From assembly GCA_963624975.1 (NCBI GenBank), contig CAVFRF010000046.1:3118-67117 (forward strand): a DNA stretch of 64,000 bases, written 5' to 3'. The notes below the pieces were generated by a model that saw nothing but the letters and a program-made list of their open reading frames with translations, did no database searches and was not told the DNA's origin. Within the stretch, counting starts at the first letter, position 1. The number at the start of each line of letters is the position of its first letter. This document shows, piece by piece, positions 8,231 to 17,138 of this stretch. This DNA is from CAVLCC01 sp963624975. Lineage in GTDB: Bacteria; Actinomycetota; Coriobacteriia; Coriobacteriales; CADBOM01. A program made the position numbers and the translations under genes.

Positions 8231-11226
8231 ATCCTCCTCTCGGGGCATCCCACGGCCTTGCAGTACTCGCATGAATGCTTGCTTCTGGGCATCGGCTCGA
8301 TGTTGCCCTCGGCCATGCGCGCGATTGCTTCGGCCACGGCATCCTCCGTTGCCGATTCGAGCTGGGCCAGCTCGTCGGGTCTAAGCCCCAGCAGGTTCTT
8401 GCTCGCAAACAGCTGTTCCTCGCCCACCACGTGGTTGTCGAACACCGCCGCTATCTCCCTACGATGCGAGTACGACCGGTAGACCGTGCCCACCACATCG
8501 AGGCCCAGGACCCGCCTTGCCGCAGTGGCGTACACCATCGTCTGCATCTTCTCGGGAATGCGGGGGTCGATGCACGATGCGGAGTTCAGGTCGTCTTCGC
8601 CCGGAATCTCATACGCCTCGCCCACCGAGCCCTTGTAGTCGATCACCATGGCCCTGCCCGATTCGTCCACGTCGACCCTGTCGATGATCCCCGAGAACTT
8701 GTGCCCGGCGTACTCGAACGAGCCGTCTTCGCCGAACTTCTTCTCGAACATCGTGGGCGTAAAGCCTCGCAGGAAGCCGGCATCGTCGGCGAGCAGATGA
8801 CAGATCTGCCGCTCGTAACGGGCGATCTCGAGCTTCTCCGACTCCAGAAGCGCGGCAAAGGGCGTCTGCGGATTGCGCTCCTCCTCGCCCGCTATGTACT
8901 CCTGCGCACACACGTCTACCAGGTTGGATATCTGTGCCCGCGACATTCCGTCCGTTCTAGCGGGGCCTTTGCGGTTCTCGCATATCTTGCCGTATGCCAG
9001 GCTCAGCACCCCGTGGAAGAAGTTGCCCCTGGCTATGGCGTCGATGCTGCATCCCACCATATTGGGGTCGATCATCTTATCCACGAACCACCTGTAGGGG
9101 CACTGCATGTAGGACTCCATGAACGTGGCCGAAAGCATCCGAGGCGCATCCGCGGATCCAAGGGCCGCCGTAGCGATCCGCCTTCTCTCGTTCTCGGTGA
9201 GGTCGGCAGCCGCACGCGGGTCGATGGGCACGTCGAACTGCGGTCCCGCCGCGTCTACGACGACCGGCGAGCCGCCCTCGTATGCCGGCTTGCGCACCAG
9301 CGTGGAGAGGTCGTGCTCGTCCATCACCCGCACGACCCGAGGGTCGCGCCGAGCCGCCTGCATAACTGGCTGCGGCAGCGCCGTTGCCCTGTCGAGCGAG
9401 TCGAAGTCGTCGAGGTCTTCCCGATACACGTCTACCAGCTCTTCGAACAGCACGCTGGGGCGCTGCTCGTTGCCGTCTTTGTCGGCGAGAGATCTTTCCA
9501 GCACCAGCGCCCCGGACACGCTGCCGAGCGCCAGGTAGAAGTCGAACCTCTTGGATGCCAGATAGTCGTCATCGTCGGCAACGCCCACCTTGGCCAGAAG
9601 CTGCACGCTCACGTCCTCGTCCTTCGACACCGGAAACGCTTCTGCGGTAAACCCGGGAATTACGATGGCCTGCCTGGGCTTGGCACCGGCTGCCGTCAGG
9701 CTGCCGAACTCGACGCATCTGGTCTCGTCGGAGCCCTCAGCCACGATCTGGTACCTCGCGTTGGCATCCATGAGCTGCAGCATCCGCACGCATTCCTCGC
9801 GTTCGAGACCGAGCGCGATGCCAAACTCCATGACCGACGAAATGGTTGCGGCGGTGCTCTGCGCATACGACGGCAGCAGGTTCTCCACGTCGGATTCGGA
9901 GAACTCGCCGCACCTGCTCCTGTATGCGCGCATCATCGAATCCAGCACCTTGCGGAAGTCCCCATCTTCAAACGCCTTGGCGATCTGGGCCGACGTGTCG
10001 GAGCAACCTGCGATGTCGTCGAGAACGTTCTTGAGCATCAGGTCTTTCATGGAGCGCCACGATGCTCCGGTCTTGCGCGCCTGAGCGGCCGACATCCCAG
10101 AAAACGGGCTGATGGCAAAGTCGCACATCTTCGTCACGTTGGTGGAGAGTAGCCCTGCGAACGCCTTGCCAATCTGCGTTTGCGCCACGTTCTGGCTCAG
10201 CTTGCCGCAACTCGATATGCCCAGCCTGCGCAGCCTCTCCTGAACGTCGAGTGCAGGCGGCAGCGCATCGTTGACCACATATATGTGTTGAGGCTCCACG
10301 CCATCGGCCACGAGCTGCGCCACCTGTTCGGCCACGAGCTGGGGTTCGACCTTCGTGCCGGTTGAGAACGCGAACCTCACGTCGCCGATTGGCTCTACGA
10401 TGCCTTCGCCTGTGTAGATGGCCTCGCGAACCTCGTAAAGCTCTCGCGACCAGCCATCGGGGCACGCGCCAGCTGCAACAGAATCGCCATCCGCGCTAGA
10501 CTCGCCGCCGGCGCCGATCGCACGCAGAGCGCTCTCCCCGTTGCCAAACCTGCGCACCAGCGCATCGATCTGGGCGAACGCGGCATCGTTGTGCCCGCGC
10601 TCGAAGAACACGTCGCAGCCTCGCCTTTCCAAGAAGGCGATCTGGCACCCCGTGAAGCTAGAGAACCCAGCTGCAACCTCCACTGGCTCTTCCGGCAGCG
10701 TGCACGCCAGGTTGAGCAGCGCCTCGCCCTGCTCGATCAACCCGTTGCCGGCCAGCAGCCCCGAGTATCTGCGCAAGGCCGCCCAGATGCGGCCTTCGGC
10801 GCTGGAACAGTCCTCGCCACCAGCCAGCATCTCGCTCATGCCCGGCATGCCGAACCCCTTGGCCGCCACTCTGCTCAGCATATCCACGGTACCTGGAGTC
10901 GGAGGCAGCTTCTCGCCATCCGTCCCAGCCGGAGTCTGCTTCACTGCCGCCATCATCGCCATGATGCGCGACCCCGTGCTAGCCACAACGCGCCCGTCGC
11001 CAAACAGTTCCCATTTTTCCTCGATGTACTCCGTCATAGTCGCGACCTTGGTGCCGAAGGCCAACTCGGGATACGAGGTTGCAAACAAGCTCCGCCACGC
11101 GTCCACATCGGCCGACGTGGGCACCAGCAGCACCCGGGTCACACCGCGCGGCGCATCCTCCAAATGTTGCGCCACCATGTGACGCAGCTGCTCGCTGCTA
11201 TCAGACAAACGAACGGTTGCCGGCAT
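8227..11226 (-). CDS. addB: ATP-dependent nuclease subunit B
   Basis: A 999-residue partner of AddA. It has a degenerate helicase-like N-terminal half, then a second RecB-like nuclease with MVIDYKGS near residue 885. The [4Fe-4S] staple typical of AddB is present: one Cys in YMQCPYRWF near 724 and three at the extreme C terminus in CEYCKAVGC. Like B. subtilis AddB, it should recognise Chi and cut the 5' strand. The ATG at 11226 has AAGGGG 8 bases upstream. Its stop codon overlaps the addA start, so the two subunits are translationally coupled. It is the first gene of the minus-strand run. Confidence 0.94.
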   Translation of the reverse strand: MPATVRLSDSSEQLRHMVAQHLEDAPRGVTRVLLVPTSADVDAWRSLFATSYPELAFGTKVATMTEYIEEKWELFGDGRVVASTGSRIMAMMAAVKQTPAGTDGEKLPPTPGTVDMLSRVAAKGFGMPGMSEMLAGGEDCSSAEGRIWAALRRYSGLLAGNGLIEQGEALLNLACTLPEEPVEVAAGFSSFTGCQIAFLERRGCDVFFERGHNDAAFAQIDALVRRFGNGESALRAIGAGGESSADGDSVAAGACPDGWSRELYEVREAIYTGEGIVEPIGDVRFAFSTGTKVEPQLVAEQVAQLVADGVEPQHIYVVNDALPPALDVQERLRRLGISSCGKLSQNVAQTQIGKAFAGLLSTNVTKMCDFAISPFSGMSAAQARKTGASWRSMKDLMLKNVLDDIAGCSDTSAQIAKAFEDGDFRKVLDSMMRAYRSRCGEFSESDVENLLPSYAQSTAATISSVMEFGIALGLEREECVRMLQLMDANARYQIVAEGSDETRCVEFGSLTAAGAKPRQAIVIPGFTAEAFPVSKDEDVSVQLLAKVGVADDDDYLASKRFDFYLALGSVSGALVLERSLADKDGNEQRPSVLFEELVDVYREDLDDFDSLDRATALPQPVMQAARRDPRVVRVMDEHDLSTLVRKPAYEGGSPVVVDAAGPQFDVPIDPRAAADLTENERRRIATAALGSADAPRMLSATFMESYMQCPYRWFVDKMIDPNMVGCSIDAIARGNFFHGVLSLAYGKICENRKGPARTDGMSRAQISNLVDVCAQEYIAGEEERNPQTPFAALLESEKLEIARYERQICHLLADDAGFLRGFTPTMFEKKFGEDGSFEYAGHKFSGIIDRVDVDESGRAMVIDYKGSVGEAYEIPGEDDLNSASCIDPRIPEKMQTMVYATAARRVLGLDVVGTVYRSYSHRREIAAVFDNHVVGEEQLFASKNLLGLRPDELAQLESATEDAVAEAIARMAEGNIEPMPRSKHSCEYCKAVGCPERRI

Positions 11227-11620
11227 AAACCGACCCCTTTCTCAAACGATTCGTGCAATTCCGCGTGCGCCAAATGCTACCCACCGGGGCGGACATTAAT
11301 TCCCGCTAACAAGAGTGGCTCGTCTTCGTTAAACATAATAGTCATCTACAACCGGCACCGTGGGTAGTCTCTAGCCGGTTCCACTAGTCCTAGGCACTTT
11401 CCTCTTGCCTGGGCCTGGCGAGGTACTCCCTCGTGTAGTGGCCGTCGATGTCCATGTACCTGCCGGTCACAGCGGTCCCAATGAAACAAATAATTCGCGT
11501 CTTGAAAGCTGACGGCCGACAAGGCCAGTTTGGGCGGGGAATTGAATCGATTGCGGTAGCGAGCACACCCGAAGGCGTGATGGCAGTTGTCGTCTGAAAT
11601 CAATGCCGGCGGAGCAAACG
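11227..11620. other. Intergenic stretch with possible gene remnant
   Basis: No clear gene. On the minus strand, 11391-11480 reads as the end of a protein (GTAVTGRYMDIDGHYTREYL, then nine more residues and a TAG at 11391-11393) with no start codon, as if a gene had lost its front. On the plus strand, 11481-11597 is a 38-codon ORF starting MKQIIRVLKADGRQGQFGRG without a ribosome site. These two readings do not overlap. The addB promoter should lie in this stretch, but I find no strong box. Confidence 0.45.
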
Positions 11621-11905
11621 CTACGCTATTGCGGCAACTTCAACTTTCATGCCAAGGGCGTTGATAACCTTTTGCACGGTCGCAAAGGAGGGATTTCCCG
11701 TAGGAGAAAGCGCTTTGTAGAGTCCGTCGCGGGAAATGCCAGTTTCGCGGGCAAGCTGCGTCATGCCTTTTGCTCGGGCAATATCCCCCAGGGCGGCAGA
11801 TAGCACCGCAGGGTCGCCATCTTCAAGAGCGGCATTGAGATAGGCAGCCATGTCCTCTTCGGTTTCCAGATATTCGGTTACGCCGTATGCTTTAGCCGTC
11901 TTCAT
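11621..11905 (-). CDS. HigA-type addiction module antitoxin, orphan
   Basis: A 94-residue helix-turn-helix protein of the family often annotated as putative addiction module antidote. The N terminus MKTAKAYGVTEYLETEEDM is followed by an Xre-like HTH (KGMTQLARETGISRDGLYKA, about 47-66) and the typical end NPSFATVQKVINALGM. An in-frame GTG three codons earlier is possible; I prefer the ATG at 11905 because AGGTGA lies 5 bases upstream. In this family the RelE/ParE-like toxin normally precedes the antitoxin, yet the 400 bases upstream hold no such ORF, so this looks like an orphan. Confidence 0.85.
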   Translation of the reverse strand: MKTAKAYGVTEYLETEEDMAAYLNAALEDGDPAVLSAALGDIARAKGMTQLARETGISRDGLYKALSPTGNPSFATVQKVINALGMKVEVAAIA

Positions 11906-12305
11906 AATCCTCACCTGCTACTCATATTCCCTACTTAGCGCTTTCGCGCGCTCTATATATCAAACGCTTGAGCCATTTGGAAAATTCATCTGTTTGCCGA
12001 ATCTCTATCATGCACAAACTGTATACTGCAATCTACACTCTGTCAACAAGAGTTTTGCTCTCTGCAGCCTACATATTCGGGCAGCATTTTTGAGAATAGC
12101 GGCGAACTCTGATGTTCGTTCGTCAAGCTTTAGGATGCAGCTAGTTCTCCGACAGCTTCGCAGGCTGCGACTTTGCCGCCTCGTGGCGGGTCTGTACCAG
12201 CTCCTCCAGCAAGCCCGCCGCATGTCAACGCCATCGCACGTCAAACGCCCTTGCGGGTAAAATGCAAAGCGGATCGGCCACGACGACCAGAAAGAGAGCA
12301 CCAAC
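11906..12305. other. AT-richer intergenic stretch between antitoxin and ATP-grasp gene
   Basis: No gene recognised. It contains an inverted repeat AGCGC/GCGCT at 11937-11952, a minus-strand promoter candidate around 12018-12046 that would serve the antitoxin, and a plus-strand -10 like TAAAAT at 12258-12263 in front of the ATP-grasp gene. The overlapping open frame on the minus strand is Cys/Arg-rich and looks like noise. Confidence 0.5.
12018..12046 (-). promoter_or_regulatory. Candidate promoter for the orphan antitoxin
   Basis: On the minus strand TTGACA is followed after 17 bases by TACAGT (an alternative TATACA lies at spacing 15). It points toward the antitoxin, whose ATG is about 110 bases downstream. 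That leader is too short to hold a missing toxin gene. Confidence 0.45.
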
Positions 12306-13673
12306 ATGAAAGAACTGCGTCAGGAGTACATCGACGACGTTATCGCGCTCGACGGCGACGTCGAGGGGCGCCGCCAGGCGCTCGACCTCATCGAGAACTC
12401 CGACGTGATGGTCCATGGCCAGCCCGCCCCGTTTCCGTACGTGCCCTACCTCTTCAGCGACGGCGACCTCGCCACGGTCTTCGCCGACATGCGCACGGCC
12501 CACCGCATACTCTGCAAGGTGATCCGACGCTTCCTCGACGACCCATCCTACCGGCAGATATTCCACTTCCCACCCGAGGTAGAGCGGCTCATCCTGCTAC
12601 CCTGCGGATACGACCAGCTGCTGCCCATGGGGCGCTTCGACGTCTTCCTTTCCGAAGACGACGGCAGCTACAAGTTCTGCGAGTTCAACACCGACGGCAG
12701 CGGCGCCATGTCGCGCGACCTCATGATCGGCCGCGCGCTCATGCAGGGCAGCGCGTTCAAGCGCTTCGCCTCCAAGCACGACGTGGAGCAGTTCGAGCTG
12801 TTCGACTCGTGGGCCGCCGCCTTCATGCGCATATACGAGAGCGACCCGGGACACGTGACCAATCCAACGGTGTGCATCACCGACTTCCGCGAGAGCGGAG
12901 TGTTCAGCGACTTCGACCGCTTCATCGAAGCGTTCGAGCGGGCGGGGATGAGCGCGCGCTTCGTGGACATCCGCGACTTCGAGTTCGACGGGGAGCACCT
13001 AGTCGACCCGTCGGACGGCACCGCGATCGACGCGATCTACCGCAGGTCGGTCACCAGCGAGATTCTGCAGCATCCGGGCGAATGCGATGCAATGATCGAC
13101 GCGGTAGCCGCCGGCAAGGTGAGCCTCATCGGACACTTCCGCACCACGGTGGTGCACTCCAAGATGGTCAACGTGGCGCTGTTCGACCCGCGCACCGCAG
13201 AGTTCCTTACCCCAGAGGAGCTTGCGTTCGTGCACGCGCACGTGCCGCGCACCTACCGGATGGTTTCCGGCGAGAGCGCGAACGCGGGCGAAGGCAACGC
13301 CAGAGCCGCCTTCGACATCGCCGAGGTGAAAGCCCACAAAGACAGCTGGATCATCAAGCCCGAGGACGACTACGGCTCGCACGGCGTGCATCCCGGAGTA
13401 GACTGCACGCAAACCGAATGGGAGCAGCTGGTAGATGCCAGCATCGACTGCGGCTGCATCGTGCAGGAGTTCTGCAACCCGCCGCTGGTCGACGTGGTCG
13501 ACACCCGCATCGACGAGTCGAATCCCTGCGCCATCACAAGTTGGAAATCGATGCCGGGCATATATATGTACGACGGCGAGCCGGTGGGATTCTACTGCCG
13601 CCTCGGCAGCGAGGGAGTGATCGCCATCGACCACGGCGGCCTGTGCTCGTGCAGCTTCCGGGTGCGCAGCTAG
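12306..13673 (+). CDS. Circularly permuted ATP-grasp-like protein (glutathionylspermidine synthase-like)
   Basis: A 455-residue soluble protein. The stretch FCEFNTDGSGAMSRD near residue 120 resembles the acidic substrate site of the glutathionylspermidine synthase pre-ATP-grasp fold. The C-terminal part has SWIIKPEDDYGSHGV near 346 and CIVQEFCNPP near 387, which look like ATP-grasp nucleotide-binding strands. Such enzymes form amide bonds between a carboxylate and an amine. The substrate cannot be inferred from the neighbours, a convergent GNAT and a TIM-barrel protein. The stop overlaps the convergent acetyltransferase by 4 bases. The start is the first ATG, with a weak GAAAGAGAG upstream. 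Confidence 0.7.
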   Translation: MKELRQEYIDDVIALDGDVEGRRQALDLIENSDVMVHGQPAPFPYVPYLFSDGDLATVFADMRTAHRILCKVIRRFLDDPSYRQIFHFPPEVERLILLPCGYDQLLPMGRFDVFLSEDDGSYKFCEFNTDGSGAMSRDLMIGRALMQGSAFKRFASKHDVEQFELFDSWAAAFMRIYESDPGHVTNPTVCITDFRESGVFSDFDRFIEAFERAGMSARFVDIRDFEFDGEHLVDPSDGTAIDAIYRRSVTSEILQHPGECDAMIDAVAAGKVSLIGHFRTTVVHSKMVNVALFDPRTAEFLTPEELAFVHAHVPRTYRMVSGESANAGEGNARAAFDIAEVKAHKDSWIIKPEDDYGSHGVHPGVDCTQTEWEQLVDASIDCGCIVQEFCNPPLVDVVDTRIDESNPCAITSWKSMPGIYMYDGEPVGFYCRLGSEGVIAIDHGGLCSCSFRVRS

Positions 13674-14242
13674 GCGCGCGCCTCCTTCACCATGATGTGG
13701 TCGGTCATCACGAAACCCTCGCCGATCGGGTTGTCCACATCCTCGATCACGTAGAACCCGCGGCCCAGGTAGGCGCGCACGCCCATCACGTTGTCGCGGT
13801 TGACGGTGAGGTACATCGCAGGCAGGTCCTCGTCCACGATCAGCTTGGCATAGAACTCCAGCACCTCGCTCGAGTAGTGCTTGCCGCGCTCGCTGGCATA
13901 TAGGTAGATCTTGCTGATGAAGAACCTCTCGGGAAACTCCGCGTCCACCGCGGGGCTGTGGCTGATGTGCGCGTCGTGCTCCGCATCGCCGGTGAGCTTC
14001 TCGGTGGCTCCGCCCGTGTAGCCCACGACGTTGCCGGCCTCGTCGCGCAAGACCCAGTACCTGTAGGAGTTGTTGGCTATGTCGTTGGCAATGGCCTTCT
14101 CGCTCTGGAACATCTCCACCATGTAGTCGGTCTGCTCCTGCCCGATGATGTCGGGCCAGTACTCGTTCCAGATGCTGCTCGCAATCTGCGCAAGCTCGGC
14201 GATTTCGTCCTGCGTGCGTACCGGTTGAAAGCTAAGTGCCAT
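13670..14242 (-). CDS. GNAT family N-acetyltransferase
   Basis: A 190-residue acetyl-CoA dependent acetyltransferase. The core shows YRYWVLRDEAGNVVGYTGG (strands beta 2-4), FFISKIYLYASERGKHYSSE (the acetyl-CoA pyrophosphate loop region, about 107-126) and LTVNRDNVMGVRAYLGRGFY (beta 5-alpha 4). This last pattern resembles small-molecule or ribosomal-type GNATs. The substrate is unknown. The ATG at 14242 has a strong AGGAGG 8 bases upstream. Convergent with the ATP-grasp gene. Confidence 0.85.
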   Translation of the reverse strand: MALSFQPVRTQDEIAELAQIASSIWNEYWPDIIGQEQTDYMVEMFQSEKAIANDIANNSYRYWVLRDEAGNVVGYTGGATEKLTGDAEHDAHISHSPAVDAEFPERFFISKIYLYASERGKHYSSEVLEFYAKLIVDEDLPAMYLTVNRDNVMGVRAYLGRGFYVIEDVDNPIGEGFVMTDHIMVKEARA

Positions 14243-14405
14243 GTGCGAATCCTCCTGATTTCTGCGATCGGTGCGACCGCCCTCCCGCTTTCAACGCTAA
14301 CACCGCCGCCGCTCGGGCAGCCGCACGCTCTCGCCAATCGGGCTTGCAAGCCGTCTCGTCATGCGAGCACCTGAGCGCCGCGCTTCAACCGCGCCGGCAT
14401 AGGCC

Positions 14406-14411
14406 TATAAT
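14406..14411 (+). promoter_or_regulatory. Candidate -10 box for the TIM-barrel gene
   Basis: A perfect TATAAT lies 54 bases before the ATG at 14465. The -35 position 17 bases upstream reads CTTCAA, which is weak. Confidence 0.45.
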
Positions 14412-14464
14412 GTGGTTGCCCATCCGCAAGCGTCCACGCGGCGCGCCCAACGTTAGGAATTCCC

Positions 14465-15457
14465 ATGAAGATGGTCACCAACTTCCCGCTGTTCAACGGC
14501 TGCCTCGACGAGTACGGCTCGATGGAGGGGCTGCTCGAATGCTGCCGCGAATGCGGCGTCGACGGAATCGAGGCCATCTGGGATTGCGCGCCCTACACCG
14601 ATCAGCTGCCGCTGCCGGGCATGGCCATCGGGCACCATCTGGTGTTCTGGTCGTGCTGGGTGGACTTCTGGATCCACGACGAGGAAGCGCTCATGCGCGA
14701 GTACCCCGACTGGGACACCGTGTACGAGTACTACCGCGGCAAAAGCAAGGACAGCATCGTGGAGGAGTACGGCCGCGACATAGAGCGTGCGATGCAAAAC
14801 GGCGCGGAGTACCTCGTGTTCCACGTGTCGGAAGTCAACCTCGAGGAGTGCTTTACCTACAGCTTCGTGCACAGCGACGACCTGGTGATCGACTGCGCGC
14901 TGGAGTGCATCAACCGCATCACGCCATACATCACCAACGGGGCGGCCCTCTTGGTGGAAAACCAGTGGTGGCCCGGATTCACGTTCACCAGACCCGAGAT
15001 CACGAAGCGCCTGCTCGATGGCATCGAGTACGACAACAAGGGCATCATGCTCGACATCGGGCATCTCATGAACGCCAACACCGGTCTCCGTACCGAGCAA
15101 GACGGCATCGCCTACATCAACCAGATGCTCGACGAGCATGGCGAGCTGGCCAAGATGGTGAGGGGCTTGCACCTTCACCAGTCGCTTTCGGGCAAGTATG
15201 TGGAGTCCAACGGCTACAGGTTCACGCAGAAGTTCCTGGACTCCCCCACCTATTGGGAGAAGTACGCCAGCTGCTACGACCACATCCTGCACGTCGACCT
15301 GCACCAGCCCTGGACCGACCCGGGCATCGCGCAGGTGGTGCAGCGCATCGATCCGGAGTGGGTCAACCACGAGCTGAGCGCATATGGAAAGGGCCCGCAT
15401 TCGCAGGCCCTCAAGACTCAAATCGAAACTCTTCGCCGCGGCGGGCTGAGCTGGTAG
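14465..15457 (+). CDS. Sugar phosphate isomerase/epimerase-like TIM-barrel protein
   Basis: A 330-residue protein of the xylose isomerase-like / AP endonuclease family 2 TIM barrel. Barrel strands with likely metal ligands are visible: GIEAIWD near residue 36, YLVFHVSEV near 118, ALLVENQWW near 160 (Glu), GIMLDIGHLMN near 197 (Asp/His), RGLHLHQS near 234 (His) and HILHVDLHQPW near 276. These match the His/Glu/Asp metal set of the family. The substrate is unknown and no sugar genes are nearby. The ATG has AGGA 7 bases upstream and a TATAAT box 54 bases upstream. Confidence 0.78.
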   Translation: MKMVTNFPLFNGCLDEYGSMEGLLECCRECGVDGIEAIWDCAPYTDQLPLPGMAIGHHLVFWSCWVDFWIHDEEALMREYPDWDTVYEYYRGKSKDSIVEEYGRDIERAMQNGAEYLVFHVSEVNLEECFTYSFVHSDDLVIDCALECINRITPYITNGAALLVENQWWPGFTFTRPEITKRLLDGIEYDNKGIMLDIGHLMNANTGLRTEQDGIAYINQMLDEHGELAKMVRGLHLHQSLSGKYVESNGYRFTQKFLDSPTYWEKYASCYDHILHVDLHQPWTDPGIAQVVQRIDPEWVNHELSAYGKGPHSQALKTQIETLRRGGLSW

Positions 15458-15532
15458 CCGCCCTGCGGCGCGAATCGCGTCCATTAGCTGCGGGGCTGTG
15501 CCCCGACCCGCGAGCCGCAAGGCCCGCAGCCG

Positions 15533-16768
15533 CTAGTACCTGTTGTCGTAGATGCGCTGCGTCTTCTTCTCCGACCTCGGCAGCTCGCCGATGGCCACGC
15601 CCTTCGCCACCGGCGTCATGCCGATGCGGTCCTTGAACGTGCGCGCCACCTCGTGCTCCACCTTCTCGCGGTCCTCGCCGGTGGTGGCCGTCTCGAAGAA
15701 CAGCGTGAGGATGTCCTTGCCCATCAGGTGGTCGATCATCACCTGGTACTCCGACGAGGCGCCGTCCACCATCTTGATGACTTCCTCGAACTGAGCCGGG
15801 AACATGTTCACGCCCTTGACCTTCACCATGTCGTCGGTGCGGCCCATGATGATGTCGATGCGCGGATGCGGGCTGCCGCAGTCGCACTGGCCCGGCACGA
15901 TGCGGGTGAGGTCGTGCGTGCGGAACCTGATGAGCGGTGCGCCCTCCTTCTGCAGCGTGGTGAGCACAAGCTCGCCCATCTCGCCGTCGGGCAGGTTCTC
16001 GCCGGTACGCGGGTCCACAACCTCCACGTACACGTAGTCGTTCCACATGTGCATGGCGCTGTCGGCCTTGCAGTTGATGCCGATGCCGGGGCCGTACACC
16101 TCGGTGAGGCCGTAGATGTCGTAAAGCTCCACGCCCAGCTCGCCGGCGATGCGCTGGCGCATCTTGTCGCCCCAGCGCTCGGAGCCGATGATGCCCTTGC
16201 GCAGCTTGATCTGGTCGCCGATGCCGCGCTTGGCGATCTCTTCGGCCAGCAGCAGCGCGTACGAGCTGGTGGCGCACAGCACCGTGGACTCCATGTCGAT
16301 CATCATCTTGAGCTGCTTGTCGGTGTTGCCCGGCCCCATGGGAATGGCCATGGCGCCCAGCCTCTCGCAGCCGGCCTGGAAGCCGATGCCTGCGGTCCAC
16401 AGCCCGTATCCCGGGGTGATGTGGATCCTGTCGGCCGGAGTCACGCCCGCATACTCGTAGCAGCGCGCGAACTGCACGGCCCAGTCCTCCACGTCCTTCT
16501 TGGTGTAGGGAATGATCACCGGCGTGCCCGTGGTGCCCGACGACGAGTGGATCCTCACGATCTTCTCGGGCGGCACCGCGGCTAGCCCCAGCGGGTAGGC
16601 CTCGCGCAGGTCGGCCTTCTCGGTGAAGGGCAGCTTGGCGAAGTCGTCCTGCGTCTTCACGTCGCCAAGCTCGATGTCGGCGAACTTGCGAGCGTAGAAC
16701 GGCGACCTCTCCTTGAGCGTGGACAGCTGGTTGAGAATGGTCGAAAGCTGTTCGGATGTCATGTCCAT
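15533..16768 (-). CDS. paaK: Phenylacetate-CoA ligase family enzyme
   Basis: A 411-residue adenylate-forming enzyme that activates phenylacetate or a related aryl acid with ATP and CoA. The AMP-binding P-loop HSSSGTTGTPVIIPYTKKD is near residue 92, YGLTEVYGPG near 217, HDLTRIVPGQCDCGSPHPRI near 302 and MVKVKGVNMFPAQFEEV near 332. Length matches PaaK (430 or less) rather than larger acyl-CoA synthetases. No paa catabolic genes or indolepyruvate oxidoreductase are beside it, so it may serve fermentative aromatic amino acid products. The ATG at 16768 has AAGGAG 8 bases upstream. Confidence 0.9.
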   Translation of the reverse strand: MDMTSEQLSTILNQLSTLKERSPFYARKFADIELGDVKTQDDFAKLPFTEKADLREAYPLGLAAVPPEKIVRIHSSSGTTGTPVIIPYTKKDVEDWAVQFARCYEYAGVTPADRIHITPGYGLWTAGIGFQAGCERLGAMAIPMGPGNTDKQLKMMIDMESTVLCATSSYALLLAEEIAKRGIGDQIKLRKGIIGSERWGDKMRQRIAGELGVELYDIYGLTEVYGPGIGINCKADSAMHMWNDYVYVEVVDPRTGENLPDGEMGELVLTTLQKEGAPLIRFRTHDLTRIVPGQCDCGSPHPRIDIIMGRTDDMVKVKGVNMFPAQFEEVIKMVDGASSEYQVMIDHLMGKDILTLFFETATTGEDREKVEHEVARTFKDRIGMTPVAKGVAIGELPRSEKKTQRIYDNRY

Positions 16769-17138
16769 GAAGAAGGCTCCTTGCCTTGGCCTGCGTTACA
16801 TATTCGAAGCGAGCGGCGCTCGTATGGACGCGCCCGGGGTTTGCAGAAAGCCGCACGCCCTCGCGCCGCTTGCCCGATTTCAGCCCATTGATTCTACTCC
16901 AATAAGACCCCGTGTCGGCAGCGCATAACGCGAACGCCGCGCAGCACGACACCGCACTGCGCCGCAACGGGGCGATTTGAGCAGCTCGCACGTGCACCTA
17001 CGGGCAAATATCGCGCTTCGGGGGCACCTACTTTGGCACTTTTCGACTCTAAAGCGCAAAAGTAGTGTAAAATCCGTGTTTCAAGTGTGTTTTTGCAAGT
17101 AAAGTTCCAACGTATCCAAGAAAGATGTAGGAGGGAAA
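16769..17138. other. Intergenic stretch with paired GCACCTA repeats and promoter
   Basis: No gene seen. It contains GCACCTA at 16994-17000 and again at 17024-17030, and a -10 like TAAAAT at 17068-17073 with AT-rich flanks in front of the ABC transporter gene at 17139. The strong ribosome site TAGGAGGG lies just before that ATG. Confidence 0.5.

Noticed and set aside
11346..11603. 85-codon minus-strand ORF
   Set aside because: Composition is Arg/Cys-rich without a recognisable pattern; a different frame of the same DNA gives a more protein-like remnant.
12008..12307. 99-codon ORF that might be the missing toxin
   Set aside because: It lies upstream of the antitoxin in the right direction, but its sequence has none of the RelE/ParE pattern and runs across the promoter candidate.
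15487..15530. Terminator between the TIM-barrel gene and paaK
   Set aside because: Several overlapping GC pairings (GCTGCGGG/CCCGCAGC and CGGGG/CCCCG) compete and no U tract follows, so no single structure could be supported.
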